Source: Chitinophaga tropicalis (lineage in GTDB: Bacteria > Bacteroidota > Bacteroidia > Chitinophagales > Chitinophagaceae). From it: a stretch of DNA of 64,000 nucleotides. The DNA lies in contig NZ_WRXN01000003.1 of the NCBI RefSeq assembly GCF_009758205.1, positions 558,001 through 622,000 on the forward strand. The letters run 5' to 3'. The notes beneath the pieces were generated by a model, which searched no databases, was not told where the DNA came from, and saw only the letters and a list, made by a program, of their open reading frames with translations. Both the position numbers and the translations under genes were made by a program. Shown here piece by piece: positions 1 to 7,480 of this stretch; within the stretch, counting starts at the first letter, position 1, and each line of letters opens with the position of its first letter.

Positions 1-493
1 TCAGCATATTCACTGAGGATGGCATTACATCATCAAAGGTGATCATGAAGTTTTCTACAGCAAAGGGGAGGGTGGTAACGGTACCTTTTACACGTACTAC
101 GTCGTTTTCTTCTTTGTAGGCGGCAGGGCTGGTTACATCCAGGCTTTTGCTGAGGATCACGGTCCATTCTTTTTCTCCCGGAATGGTGAGCAGGCCGTAT
201 TTACCTGCTTTTACTGGTTTACCGCCAAAGTTCACATCTTCTCCGAAGGTGATGGTGGTAGCGCCGTTAGCACCTGTTCTCCATACTTTACCATAGGGAA
301 CGAGGTCGCCCATAACGGTTCTACCTTTTATAGCCGGACGGGAATAGCTTACATCAATAGAGGACAGGGCGAAGTCCTGGTGGATAGTCTGGCCAGGACT
401 TGGAGCGGGCATTTTAACTCCCTGAGCAGAAGCGAATTGTGCGCTGATCAGGAATGCACATGCTACAGCTGAGCAAAGGAATAATTTTTTCAT
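1..493 (-). CDS. DUF2911 secreted protein, 3' part outside window
   Basis: The reading frame opens with ATG at 493 and runs off the window edge without a stop, giving at least 164 residues. Residues 1-23 form a clear signal peptide (MKKLFLCSAVACAF... ending SAQ). The mature part shows the DUF2911 pattern: a start resembling PSPGQTIHQDFALSSIDVSY, then SRPAIKGR, LVPYGKVWRTGAN, and GKPVKAGKYGLLTIPGE. DUF2911 proteins are common in Bacteroidota and have no established biochemical function; they are predicted beta-rich exported proteins. A hairpin at 597-631 separates it from the response regulator upstream, so it is probably transcribed alone. A near-match -7 box (GATATTTG, minus strand) lies about 20 bases before the start. 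Confidence 0.85.
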   Translation of the reverse strand, partial: MKKLFLCSAVACAFLISAQFASAQGVKMPAPSPGQTIHQDFALSSIDVSYSRPAIKGRTVMGDLVPYGKVWRTGANGATTITFGEDVNFGGKPVKAGKYGLLTIPGEKEWTVILSKSLDVTSPAAYKEENDVVRVKGTVTTLPFAVENFMITFDDVMPSSVNML

Positions 494-596
494 AAAGAAA
501 TTGGTGGTTTAATTCTGCGCAAATATCTGTTATCCCACTCATTTCATCAACCCGTTCGTGTATTTGGGGCAAACTGATATTTAGCAGGGGGGGACA

Positions 597-631
597 AAAA
601 AGGCTTTCACCTTCCGGGTAAAAGCCTTTTT
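597..631 (-). terminator. Rho-independent terminator after the response regulator
   Basis: The arms AAAAAGGCTTT (597-607) and AAAGCCTTTTT (621-631) are complementary and flanked by A and T runs, so the element can work in both directions. It lies downstream of the response-regulator stop at 658 and upstream of the DUF2911 start. Confidence 0.8.
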
Positions 632-657
632 TTATGATAGAATTTTAGTCTGTTTTT

Positions 658-1317
658 TTATTCTATGATACCATTTCTGAAGGCATGCATGACCAGGCCG
701 ACTATATTCTTAGCTCCGGTCTTTTCCAGTAACTTCTGGCGTAATCCTTCTACTGTACGGGGGCTTAGGAATATCTCTTTTGATATTTCCTGTGTCGTGT
801 ATTCGTTACAGATAAGTTTCAGCACTTCCAGTTCACGGTCAGTCAGTTGTACTTCATTTTTGAAGGTAGGTTTGAAGTGCTGTTTATTTTTGTGCATTAC
901 CTTTTTGAGTAAGGCAAGGTTTACATTTTCATTGAAATAGAAGCCTTTTTCGTAGGTGGTGCAGATGGCTTCATATATTTCGCCGGGTTCTGCGTTTTTC
1001 AGCAGGTAGGCGTTGGCGCCGTTCTCTATGAGGTGTACAATGAAGTTATCGTCTTCATACATGGTGAGTACGATGATTTTTACGTGTGCATATTTTTCAC
1101 GTACTTTTTTAGTGGCCTCGATGCCGTCCATATTGGGCATTTTAAGGTCCATCAGTATAACGTCCGGCTGTTGCTCTTCCATGATCTGCAACAGGTGTAC
1201 CCCATCTTCAGCCTCAAATACAACACTTATGTTCTCGTAAGGGGTGAGCGTATTGATTACGCCGCTGCGGAAGATCTTATGATCGTCGGCAATGGCTACC
1301 TTTATGTTGTTCGCCAT
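658..1317 (-). CDS. LuxR/NarL-type response regulator
   Basis: This 219-residue two-component response regulator has an N-terminal receiver domain and a C-terminal LuxR helix-turn-helix. The acidic pair is D11-D12 (IADDHKIF), the phospho-acceptor is D57 in VILMDLKMPNMDG, and the conserved Thr (IIVLTMYED) and Lys (YLLKNAEPGE) follow. The DNA-binding domain starts near residue 150 (LTDRELEVLKLI, then SPRTVEGLRQKLLEKTGAKN). The ATG at 1317 is chosen because it directly precedes the receiver fold; a longer frame upstream adds only non-conserved residues. It follows the histidine kinase on the same strand after about 130 bases and is its likely partner. LuxR-type regulators bind as dimers to inverted repeats, and a cluster of CGTAG/CTACG repeats lies upstream of this operon. 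Confidence 0.93.
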   Translation of the reverse strand: MANNIKVAIADDHKIFRSGVINTLTPYENISVVFEAEDGVHLLQIMEEQQPDVILMDLKMPNMDGIEATKKVREKYAHVKIIVLTMYEDDNFIVHLIENGANAYLLKNAEPGEIYEAICTTYEKGFYFNENVNLALLKKVMHKNKQHFKPTFKNEVQLTDRELEVLKLICNEYTTQEISKEIFLSPRTVEGLRQKLLEKTGAKNIVGLVMHAFRNGIIE

Positions 1318-1446
1318 AAGAGGTGGCTGTTTTAGTTGATTTATATAGAATTGTCCCTGCCCGGCAGGTACATTGAACCTACCCCGGATATACCGACCGA
1401 CAGGGATCATGACTGCTCAGCAGGAACAAAGCTAGAAAAAATCGGC

Positions 1447-2250
1447 TTATTCCCCGGCGCTTTGATAATTTTCTACTGTTATTTCTGCGATTGTGCCGGA
1501 TGTAGTGCCGGGCAGGTAACTGATACTGCCTCCTATGATATTCAGCCGGCTTTCTATGTTCTTCAGTCCGAGGCTTCCTGATTTCTTCTTTGAGCTATCC
1601 AGGGAGCGGAGCAATAAGCCGTTGCCATTGTCAACTACCTGGATTTTTAATTCTTTTGGGCTAGCGTTGTAGAATATTTCTATCTGAGTAGCCTGAGCAT
1701 GTTTGAAGATGTTGTTAATGAGTTCCTGTACAACGCGGTAGATGTTCAATGCTTTTTCGAGATCTACGGGGTACTGGTTACCATCATCTTTATAGGAGAT
1801 CTGTACCTGTCTGTTTTTGTTCATCAGGTTGCAGAAGGAGTCAAGGGCTTTTGAAAGACCAAGATTTTCAAGTGCCTGAGGGTGCAGGCTTTGGGAGATG
1901 AAACGCAGGTGTTGTATGATAGTGTCTGTAAACTCTTTAGTCTCTTTTAGCTGTTCCAGCTCTCCGTTACCATTTTTTAATAAGGGCTGGAGGTGATTGA
2001 GGTTCAGTTTCAATACAGATAGATGTGCGCCTACTTCATCGTGCAGGTCTTCCGCTATGCGTTTGCGTTCCTGTTCCTGGCCCTGCATGATTGCTTTTAA
2101 GCGTTCTTTCTGCAGTTGGAGGTCTTTGTCCTGAATGACTAGCTTATGCTGTATAACCTGTTTTTGCTGAAATATTACCAGGACTACTACTAGTATGCCT
2201 AACAGGAACATGACTGCAGTACCGATAATAATTATTTCAGAGATATTCAT
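1447..2250 (-). CDS. Sensor histidine kinase, HisKA_3 (NarX-like) class
   Basis: The protein has 267 residues. One transmembrane helix occupies residues 6-28, followed by a charged coiled-coil stretch (30-65) and a HisKA_3 dimerisation domain with phospho-acceptor H70 in EDLHDEVGAHLS. The ATPase domain shows an N box (VQELINNIFKHAQ), a G1 box (VVDNGNGL) and a G2 box (GSLGLKNIESR). There is no periplasmic sensing domain of useful size, so the signal probably comes from the 7-TM protein encoded just upstream. The start overlaps that gene's stop as ATGA, indicating translational coupling. It should phosphorylate the LuxR-type regulator encoded downstream. Confidence 0.92.
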   Translation of the reverse strand: MNISEIIIIGTAVMFLLGILVVVLVIFQQKQVIQHKLVIQDKDLQLQKERLKAIMQGQEQERKRIAEDLHDEVGAHLSVLKLNLNHLQPLLKNGNGELEQLKETKEFTDTIIQHLRFISQSLHPQALENLGLSKALDSFCNLMNKNRQVQISYKDDGNQYPVDLEKALNIYRVVQELINNIFKHAQATQIEIFYNASPKELKIQVVDNGNGLLLRSLDSSKKKSGSLGLKNIESRLNIIGGSISYLPGTTSGTIAEITVENYQSAGE

Positions 2251-2945
2251 GGCCGGATCTTTTTAGCTTTCAACAGGCCGATATAAAACAGAATAAGTTG
2301 TATCGCACCTGCTACAAAGGTAATACCGAGGGATACATGTGATGCGTTCTGGGTGGCTTTTGTTGAAAACTGGGCAAAGTTATTAGCTAAAGTAAAGAGG
2401 AAATAGCTACAGTGGTAAACAAATAATCCAGCATTGTACCAAAAATCAGGCAGGGAGTTGATAAAGACTGATTTCCGGACCAATTCTTCGTCCCGCAGTA
2501 ATTGCCAGAAAAACAATACGGCGTAGACCATGAGTATTAACGTTTCTGCTGATGTAGCGTAAGAATTATAAGCATATGGACCTTCCAGGTGAAAATAGTC
2601 CAACAGGACCAGCGTCAGTACAGGTAAGATCATCAGAGCTATAACCAGTTTGGCGGTTCTGGATTTAATAATGGCATGGAAGAATGAAGAGGCGACCACA
2701 AACTGTATAAAATACATGATATTGTAGAACCACAGGTTATGCTTCATTATAAGCGCAACAAGTATAGAACCTGCTGCAAAGACCACACTGTTAATAAGGT
2801 AAAAGTAAATCCATTTGCCACCTGGCTGAAGCTTTCTGAGGTGTAAAGTAAAGGGGATCAAAAGCAAGCATTCGATCCCCCACATAATGTAAAAAATAAT
2901 CTGATGTATGTACACTTGTTTGGGTTTTGTAAATGAACCACTCAC
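2247..2945 (-). CDS. Seven-helix membrane protein in signalling operon
   Basis: This protein of about 232 residues is made almost wholly of hydrophobic helices. I count around seven, beginning IIFYIMWGIECLLL and ending ITFVAGAIQLILFYIGLL, followed by a short basic tail. I do not recognise a named family. The frame has no suitable early ATG: a TTG lies at 2963 and a GTG at 2945. I prefer the GTG because it overlaps the stop of the preceding gene as GTGA, matching the ATGA overlap with the kinase on the other side. The position between a small soluble protein and a kinase with no sensory domain suggests that it is the membrane sensor or a signal-relay partner of the kinase. That role is inferred from context only. 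Confidence 0.75.
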   Translation of the reverse strand: MSGSFTKPKQVYIHQIIFYIMWGIECLLLIPFTLHLRKLQPGGKWIYFYLINSVVFAAGSILVALIMKHNLWFYNIMYFIQFVVASSFFHAIIKSRTAKLVIALMILPVLTLVLLDYFHLEGPYAYNSYATSAETLILMVYAVLFFWQLLRDEELVRKSVFINSLPDFWYNAGLFVYHCSYFLFTLANNFAQFSTKATQNASHVSLGITFVAGAIQLILFYIGLLKAKKIRP

Positions 2946-3346
2946 GGACAGCTTGTTGGGCAAGGCAAGCCATTATCAAGAGCGCCGCCGTCATCGAGAT
3001 CGTCGTCTCCTGTTGCCCTCAGGCTGTTAATAGCTGTAGACTTCTGTTTGGGTTTGTACAATACATTCTGACCATTTTTGTCAACTGCATAAATGACCAT
3101 TTTCTTGTCTTCTTTACCATCGTGATCGCAATCATCACCATAATAGATGCGCAGACCTACGATGTCTTCCTGATAGTTCAGGAGTTCCTGCAGTTTGTCT
3201 TTGCCAAAGAAATAAGCCTGGATGAAATCATCACCAAACTTTTTTGTTTTTTTGGAGCAATAATTACCCCTTAATCTCTCGGCTTCCTTTTTGGAGATAA
3301 AGTCGCCGGTGTCCGGTGGGAAGGTTTTTTTTGCTGTGTTACTCAT
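2942..3346 (-). CDS. Small acidic FGKD / CPxxCP-tail protein of unknown function
   Basis: This 134-residue soluble protein has no signal peptide. Features include FISKKEAERLRGNY near the N terminus, the central AYFFGKDKLQELLN, then VGLRIYYGDD, MVIYAVDKNGQN, and an acidic linker (DDDLDDGG) before a tail ending NGLPCPTSCP with two cysteines. Proteins with this layout (FGKD centre, GLRIYYG strand, Cys-Pro tail) occur in Bacteroidota as uncharacterised proteins; I know of no assigned function. The ATG at 3346 is preferred over the longer upstream frame because conservation-like features begin there. It is the first gene of the signalling operon and is coupled to the 7-TM gene by a GTGA overlap, so it could be a regulator or ligand of the sensory complex. 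Confidence 0.8.
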   Translation of the reverse strand: MSNTAKKTFPPDTGDFISKKEAERLRGNYCSKKTKKFGDDFIQAYFFGKDKLQELLNYQEDIVGLRIYYGDDCDHDGKEDKKMVIYAVDKNGQNVLYKPKQKSTAINSLRATGDDDLDDGGALDNGLPCPTSCP

Positions 3347-3414
3347 GTTATGCTGTAGTTTTAAAGTGATGGTAAAATTATTACAAATAATTACTTTACA
3401 AAGACTGCGACAAA

Positions 3415-3429
3415 ATAACACCTTTGTGC
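3415..3429 (-). promoter_or_regulatory. Inverted-repeat box GCAC-AAAG-GTGTTAT, copy 1
   Basis: On the minus strand this reads GCACAAAGGTGTTAT. The same 15 bases occur at 15789-15803, and a variant (GCAC-GATT-GTGTTAT) at 58998-59015. In all three places the box lies about 22-23 bases before a TTTG-ending -7-like box (here ATTATTTG, a weak match). It sits about 70-85 bases upstream of the first gene of the signalling operon, so it may be an activator or repressor site for that operon. Confidence 0.5.
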
Positions 3430-3486
3430 CATGAATTGTTTTGATAATTCATAAATTATTTAACTTCAATTAATTATGTAATTATG

Positions 3487-3565
3487 TCTACGTGTAGCCA
3501 AGAATTGAAAACGTAGCCTTCTCAGAAAAATGCGTAGTTCTACGTATTCCGTAAAAGCCGTAGGT
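3487..3565. promoter_or_regulatory. Cluster of CGTAG/CTACG repeats between divergent units
   Basis: Within about 78 bases there are CTAC-GT-GTAG (3488-3497), ACGTAG (3511-3516), the inverted repeat CGTAG-TT-CTACG (3533-3544) and CCGTAGG (3558-3564). They lie directly upstream of a candidate -33/-7 promoter for the + strand gene at 3767, where an activator would bind. The operon on the other strand encodes a LuxR-type response regulator, a class that binds short inverted repeats, so it is the obvious candidate to bind here. The rest of the 420-base intergenic region is AT-rich. Confidence 0.5.
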
Positions 3566-3571
3566 TAACTC

Positions 3572-3602
3572 TTGTCCTGTAACGGGTTCTTTTTCACCTT
3601 TG
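3572..3602 (+). promoter_or_regulatory. Candidate promoter for the transthyretin-like gene
   Basis: TTG at 3572-3574 is followed after 20 bases by CACCTTTG (3595-3602), one mismatch from the TANNTTTG -7 box. The leader then carries a perfect hairpin TGAGTGA/TCACTCA (3608-3632) and a 23-codon ATG frame (3607-3678), whose significance is unclear. Confidence 0.4.
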
Positions 3603-3766
3603 TACCATGAGTGACAATAAAGCCATCACTCAAAAAATGAGCATTCTTTTGGGCCTTTCTCCCATGTTTGTTCCTTGATTTAGTCATGCAGAGAAAAAAA
3701 GTTAGCTGTGAAGTTGCAGCTAAGATGGAGTTAGTTCGTTAACCCCTTCTTTAAAAACTTAAAATT

Positions 3767-4645
3767 ATGTGTTACCTGTTACTTGGAAACATTTCTGCAT
3801 TGATCTCAGATGACTGTACTGAGCCGCTGGTAAACGCCCGTTTACGTGTCTATCTGCCAGAAACAGGTTACCCCAACCGTTGCCGCCCCAAAAAAAATAT
3901 TTTTAATGGTCCCGGGCTGCTTACAGCTGCGCAGGTGGCTGCTAAAAGCGATCGCCTGCTTGCTGAAACGAGGCTGGATGAGAAGGGTAATTTCATGATG
4001 ACCTGGGAACAATTGCATCTTTTTACGGAACCGCTTGAACTGGACATATGTCTGCATCATTTGCCTGAGGAGGGGAATAAGGTAATGGAAACCCATTATC
4101 ACCTGAGTTGGCTGGTGCCACACTGGAAACGTTCAGGATTGCGCTATGTTGCTGCATATGCTTATGTGATACCAGCAGAAAGCTGGAGCCAGATTAGGGC
4201 CAATTATGGTACCTGGGTGATCGCCGGAACTGTCCGGAAGATGCACTCCAGCGAGGGACAATCACAATTGAAAGTAGAAGTGTACAATGCCGGAAATCAT
4301 CGCTTACTGGGTTGCTGCGGTACTGATGAAAATGGGCGTTATCAGCTTCATTTTACGAAAAAAGAGCTGGCAGGCGCTTTAGCCTTCTTACATGAGCCAC
4401 AGCAGGAGAGCGGACCGGATGTTTATTTTAAGATCTACCGCAATAACCAGCTGTTATGGGAAGAACGGGAAGATGCCGCCATGATGCCTGGCCGGAAAGC
4501 CATCCCGTCCTGCAGTATCATTAATATTACGATACCGCAGCAGCCCGTCCCGAAAAGCCAGGGTAAGAACTCCGGGCATTTCACAGGATGGCTCAGCAAC
4601 CTGGCTATGGCAACAGGGAGGAGATCATCGCTAGTCAGTTATTAG
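3767..4645 (+). CDS. Unknown protein with two transthyretin-like domains
   Basis: The protein has 292 residues, with no signal peptide or membrane helix. It appears to contain two beta-sandwich modules of the transthyretin or carboxypeptidase-regulatory-like type. The first spans about residues 5-80 (GNISALISDDCTEPLVNARL ... TRLDEKGNFMMTW); the second about residues 150-235 (AGTVRKM ... LKVEVYN ... CGTDENGRYQLHF ... GPDVYFKIYRNNQLLWE). The second resembles domains near the N terminus of large toxin-like and neuraminidase-like proteins (pattern DLYFKVF after a GRF/GRY turn). Function is unknown. The gene stands alone, facing away from the signalling operon with a shared upstream region full of repeat elements, so it may be a target of that two-component system. 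Domain assignment is by pattern only. Confidence 0.7.
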   Translation: MCYLLLGNISALISDDCTEPLVNARLRVYLPETGYPNRCRPKKNIFNGPGLLTAAQVAAKSDRLLAETRLDEKGNFMMTWEQLHLFTEPLELDICLHHLPEEGNKVMETHYHLSWLVPHWKRSGLRYVAAYAYVIPAESWSQIRANYGTWVIAGTVRKMHSSEGQSQLKVEVYNAGNHRLLGCCGTDENGRYQLHFTKKELAGALAFLHEPQQESGPDVYFKIYRNNQLLWEEREDAAMMPGRKAIPSCSIINITIPQQPVPKSQGKNSGHFTGWLSNLAMATGRRSSLVSY

Positions 4646-4667
4646 CAGGCCGTAAACGTTACTTTAC

Positions 4668-4695
4668 CTTGCCGGGGTTGAGTTTCCCCGGCAAG
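4668..4695 (+). terminator. GC-rich hairpin after the transthyretin-like gene
   Basis: CTTGCCGGGG (4668-4677) and CCCCGGCAAG (4686-4695) are perfect 10-base arms with an 8-base loop, 23 bases after the stop codon. There is no T run, so this may stabilise the 3' end rather than terminate. Confidence 0.55.
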
Positions 4696-4778
4696 AGCAA
4701 AATAAGTCTCTGATCAATTTAACCTATATTTTAAAAATATATGCCCCTCACTTTGTTTGGTGACCCATGTATTTAAAA

Positions 4779-4822
4779 CAGCTACCCACTACAGCCAGTT
4801 CCCGGGTAGCTGTTTTTGTTTT
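4779..4822 (+). terminator. Rho-independent terminator
   Basis: CAGCTACCC (4779-4787) and GGGTAGCTG (4804-4812) form a 9-base stem followed by TTTTTGTTTTT. It most likely ends transcripts of the + strand gene at 3767. The outer CCCCTCA (4744) and TGAGGGG (4823) could extend the structure. Confidence 0.7.
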
Positions 4823-4839
4823 TGAGGGGACTCTATGAT

Positions 4840-5811
4840 CTAGAAATTCGTATTCACGATAAGCGAAGCCCTGTCTGCATTTGCAAAGTCCATCGGGATG
4901 ATACCGAACCTGCCGTGCGTGTTGGATGTAAAATAGCTTGTTACAGAGGGATTGATTGAATTAGACACAGTTGTGATGCTGGGTATACCGAAGATGAGCG
5001 ACTTATATCCGCTGGTAAAATTCAGGTATAGTACTGCCGGGTTCTGGGTACGTGCTTCGTTCAGTAATGTTGTGATGGTATTCCATTTCCCGGAGTTGTC
5101 AGGAACTACGTATTGATCCTGTACGCGCAGACTGGCATTACTATTAGTGATCGTGAAAGTGGTATTATCACCCCATGCTGTAGCCTCAATACCTTTTGGC
5201 GTTGCAGATGCGCCAAATCTTCTGAGTAATACGATCTTTCCTCTTACCTGTCCGAGGGTAGGAATGGCAGCACCCAGCCACCAGGAGCCTGAATACTGTT
5301 GTACGTAAGAATCAAAGGTTTGTTCGAAGGTGCGGGTGTTGTCAGTCGCGTCATATTCTTCCTTTATGCTCATGACGATACACTCACCCGGATGGCTGTT
5401 CAGAAATGCTGAACAGGCCAGCAGGACATCATTGAAATTAAGATTCTGGTAGATGGAACCGTGGTGGATGGCGAAGGCGTTGCCAATGTGTCTGCAACGG
5501 ATATCCAGGAAACGGATGCCGGCCTCCAGCTGTGCAGCAATAGTGAGGTCCTGGCATTTGGCTGTACCGGATACCGGTTCAAAACGGGCGCCGCTGTCAT
5601 GCGTGCCTGGAATGGACAGTCCTGCAATGCTGGTATTGTCCGGCAGGCCGGTCATCCAGCTGTTCAGGGATACTGCCGCCGCTTCTGTGGCTGCGGCCAG
5701 TTTGTTGTCAGGGAGGATCAGTTCGTTCGGTGAGGACTCTTTTGAACAGCCCGCCAGGGATACGGCCAACAGCACAGCGGCTGCGGCATGCAGAAAATGA
5801 TGCTTGGTCAT
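4840..5811 (-). CDS. Phosphatidylinositol-specific phospholipase C-like lipoprotein
   Basis: The protein has 323 residues with a lipoprotein signal (residues 1-22, LAVSLAGCSKES; the lipobox cysteine follows LAG). The PI-PLC X domain starts with the catalytic histidine in SIPGTHDSGARFE. The substrate-binding arginine region is RFLDIRCRHIGN, and the second histidine lies in FAIHHGSIYQNLNF. Further conserved pieces are GECIVMSIKEEYD and KIVLLRRFG. Bacterial PI-PLC cleaves phosphatidylinositol or GPI anchors by acid-base chemistry with these two histidines. Length fits the single-domain bacterial family. It is monocistronic on the minus strand and likely anchored to the outer membrane or exposed on the surface, where it could act on host or environmental lipids; the actual substrate is unknown. 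Confidence 0.9.
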   Translation of the reverse strand: MTKHHFLHAAAAVLLAVSLAGCSKESSPNELILPDNKLAAATEAAAVSLNSWMTGLPDNTSIAGLSIPGTHDSGARFEPVSGTAKCQDLTIAAQLEAGIRFLDIRCRHIGNAFAIHHGSIYQNLNFNDVLLACSAFLNSHPGECIVMSIKEEYDATDNTRTFEQTFDSYVQQYSGSWWLGAAIPTLGQVRGKIVLLRRFGASATPKGIEATAWGDNTTFTITNSNASLRVQDQYVVPDNSGKWNTITTLLNEARTQNPAVLYLNFTSGYKSLIFGIPSITTVSNSINPSVTSYFTSNTHGRFGIIPMDFANADRASLIVNTNF

Positions 5812-5919
5812 TGTTGTAGGTTTAAACAGGGTTTAATACCATAAAGACACCACAGATGAGAGCGGTAACTATAGAGATAGCGGAGTTAACAATCTGGTAA
5901 CCTGGGAAGGGCAGAGGTA

Positions 5920-6816
5920 TTAAAAACGGGGATGGAAGCGCTGGAGGGTATCTCTCAAAAATTCCCTGTCAAGGTGGGTATAGATCTCGGTAGTGGTGAT
6001 GCTTTCATGTCCCAGCATTTCCTGTACGGCGCGGAGGTCGGCGCCTCCTTCAACCAGGTGGGTGGCAAAGGAATGCCGGAAGGTATGGGGGGATACCTGT
6101 TTATTGATGCCGGCGGCAGCGCTGAGTTCTTTTATAACGAGGAAGATCATCACCCTGCTCAGGGCACTTCCCCGGCGGTTGAGGAACAGGATATCGTCCT
6201 GTCCGGGTTTTACCGGTACGTGTACCCGTATTTCTTCTTTGTATATGTTGATATATTTAATAGCGTCACTGCCTATGGGGACCAGTCTTTCTTTGTCGCC
6301 TTTTCCCACTACACGGATAAATCCTGCATCAAAATGAAGCTGTGATATCTTCAGGTTCACGACTTCACTGACACGGAGGCCGCAGCTGTACATGGTTTCC
6401 AGTATGGCCCGGTTGCGTTGTCCTTCGGGGGTACCGGCTTTTATCTGGGAAATGATCTGTTCTATTTCTTCAAAGCTCAGGACGTCTGGCAGTTGTCTTC
6501 TGGTTTTAGGGGCTTCCAGCAGTTGTGTAGGGTCTTGTTTTACCATGTCTTCCAGGAGGAGGTATTTATAAAAGGCTTTGACTCCTGAGATGATCCTGGC
6601 CTGGGAGGTGGCCGTCATACCCAGTTCTGCTACCCAGTGAACGAAGGATTGCAGCTGATCAAGAGTCAGCTGATCGGGTGTTTGCCGGTTACCGGAGGAT
6701 GAAAGGTATTGTACCAGTTTCTCTACATCGCGAAGGTAGGCTTCTATGGAATTGGCAGACAGGGAACGTTCCAGCTGCAGATATGCTTTGAATCCTTTAA
6801 GATATATATCCCACAT
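5920..6816 (-). CDS. xerD: Tyrosine recombinase XerD-like
   Basis: This 298-residue site-specific recombinase has an N-terminal SAM-like core-binding domain (KGFKAYLQLERSLSANSIEAY) and a catalytic domain with all active-site residues visible: Arg in YSCGLRVSEVVNL, Lys in GKGDKERLVPI, His and Arg in SPHTFRHSFATHL, His in LGHESITTTEIYTH, with the nucleophile Tyr in IYTHLD. XerD with XerC resolves chromosome dimers at dif, and length matches that family. The ATG at 6816 is preferred to the TTG at 6837. A near-match -7 box (TTAATTTG, minus strand 6830-6823) ends only six bases before that ATG, so the mRNA may have almost no leader. An integrase of a lost element is less likely because the neighbours are housekeeping genes. 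Confidence 0.9.
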   Translation of the reverse strand: MWDIYLKGFKAYLQLERSLSANSIEAYLRDVEKLVQYLSSSGNRQTPDQLTLDQLQSFVHWVAELGMTATSQARIISGVKAFYKYLLLEDMVKQDPTQLLEAPKTRRQLPDVLSFEEIEQIISQIKAGTPEGQRNRAILETMYSCGLRVSEVVNLKISQLHFDAGFIRVVGKGDKERLVPIGSDAIKYINIYKEEIRVHVPVKPGQDDILFLNRRGSALSRVMIFLVIKELSAAAGINKQVSPHTFRHSFATHLVEGGADLRAVQEMLGHESITTTEIYTHLDREFLRDTLQRFHPRF

Positions 6817-6837
6817 AGATGGCAAATTAACAAACAA

Positions 6838-6872
6838 AAAGCGTCCCGGGTATTACCGCGGGACGCTTTTAT
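6838..6872 (-). terminator. Terminator between ndk and xerD
   Basis: AAAGCGTCCCG and CGGGACGCTTT, with flanking A and T runs, form a strong symmetric stem. It lies just after the ndk stop and upstream of the xerD start, so it separates the two genes. Confidence 0.85.
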
Positions 6873-6899
6873 ATGCTTACCGGTGTTGCCGGCAGGTGA

Positions 6900-7319
6900 T
6901 TAGAATTTTTCCAGGCCGGAGAAGAAGAAGTTACCTTCAATTTCGGCATTCTCATCAGAATCTGAACCGTGTACGGCGTTACGGCCTACAGATTCAGCGT
7001 AGATCTTACGGATAGTACCTTCTTCAGCGTTGGCTGGGTTGGTAGCGCCGATCAGTTTACGGAAATCTTCCACAGCATTGGCTTTTTCCAGGATAGCTGC
7101 CACGATGTGACCGCTGCTCATAAATTCTACCAGCTCACCATAGAAAGGTCTTTCTTTGTGAACTGCATAAAATTCACCTGCTTTTTCGGCCGAGAGCCTG
7201 GTCATTTTCATTGCTACGATGCGGAAACCTGCAGCGTTAATCTTGTCCAGGATACCCCCGATGTGCCCGTTTTCTACGGCATCGGGCTTGATCATTGTAA
7301 AAGTTCTGTTGTTAGCCAT
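6900..7319 (-). CDS. ndk: Nucleoside diphosphate kinase
   Basis: The 139-residue protein transfers the terminal phosphate from ATP to nucleoside diphosphates through a phospho-histidine intermediate. The start [17 protein letters not shown] is the family signature, and the active histidine lies in [14 protein letters not shown] with the usual Ser-Asp-Ser context. The FFF near the C terminus is normal. Length is typical (about 140). It is cytosolic and monocistronic: a -7 box (TACATTTG, minus strand) lies 35 bases upstream and a strong terminator follows the stop. Confidence 0.97.
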   Translation of the reverse strand: MANNRTFTMIKPDAVENGHIGGILDKINAAGFRIVAMKMTRLSAEKAGEFYAVHKERPFYGELVEFMSSGHIVAAILEKANAVEDFRKLIGATNPANAEEGTIRKIYAESVGRNAVHGSDSDENAEIEGNFFFSGLEKF

Positions 7320-7353
7320 ATATTTAGAATTCCTAATTAACTAATTTTGCGCG

Positions 7354-7361
7354 CAAATGTA
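7354..7361 (-). promoter_or_regulatory. ndk -7 promoter box
   Basis: TACATTTG on the minus strand matches TANNTTTG exactly and ends 34 bases before the ndk ATG. On the + strand TAATTTTG (7342-7349) is an overlapping candidate for the divergent phosphoesterase gene. Confidence 0.6.
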
Positions 7362-7480
7362 ACCAGAATTTGTTTAGTGATGAAAAAAAAGAGAACTTCG
7401 CACTTCATTTTTCGGTAAAAACAGTTATTTTTTATTATTAATATTAAATGCAGGTAAGCCTGTGTACTTAAAGGTTAAGA

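Noticed and set aside
3607..3678. 23-codon frame in the leader of the transthyretin-like gene
   Set aside because: It has no telling composition and overlaps a hairpin; nothing to compare it with, so not called as a gene.
5920..6816. XerD-like recombinase as integrase of a mobile element
   Set aside because: No attachment repeats, tRNA or phage genes nearby; flanks are ndk and a PI-PLC gene, and the sequence fits housekeeping XerD.
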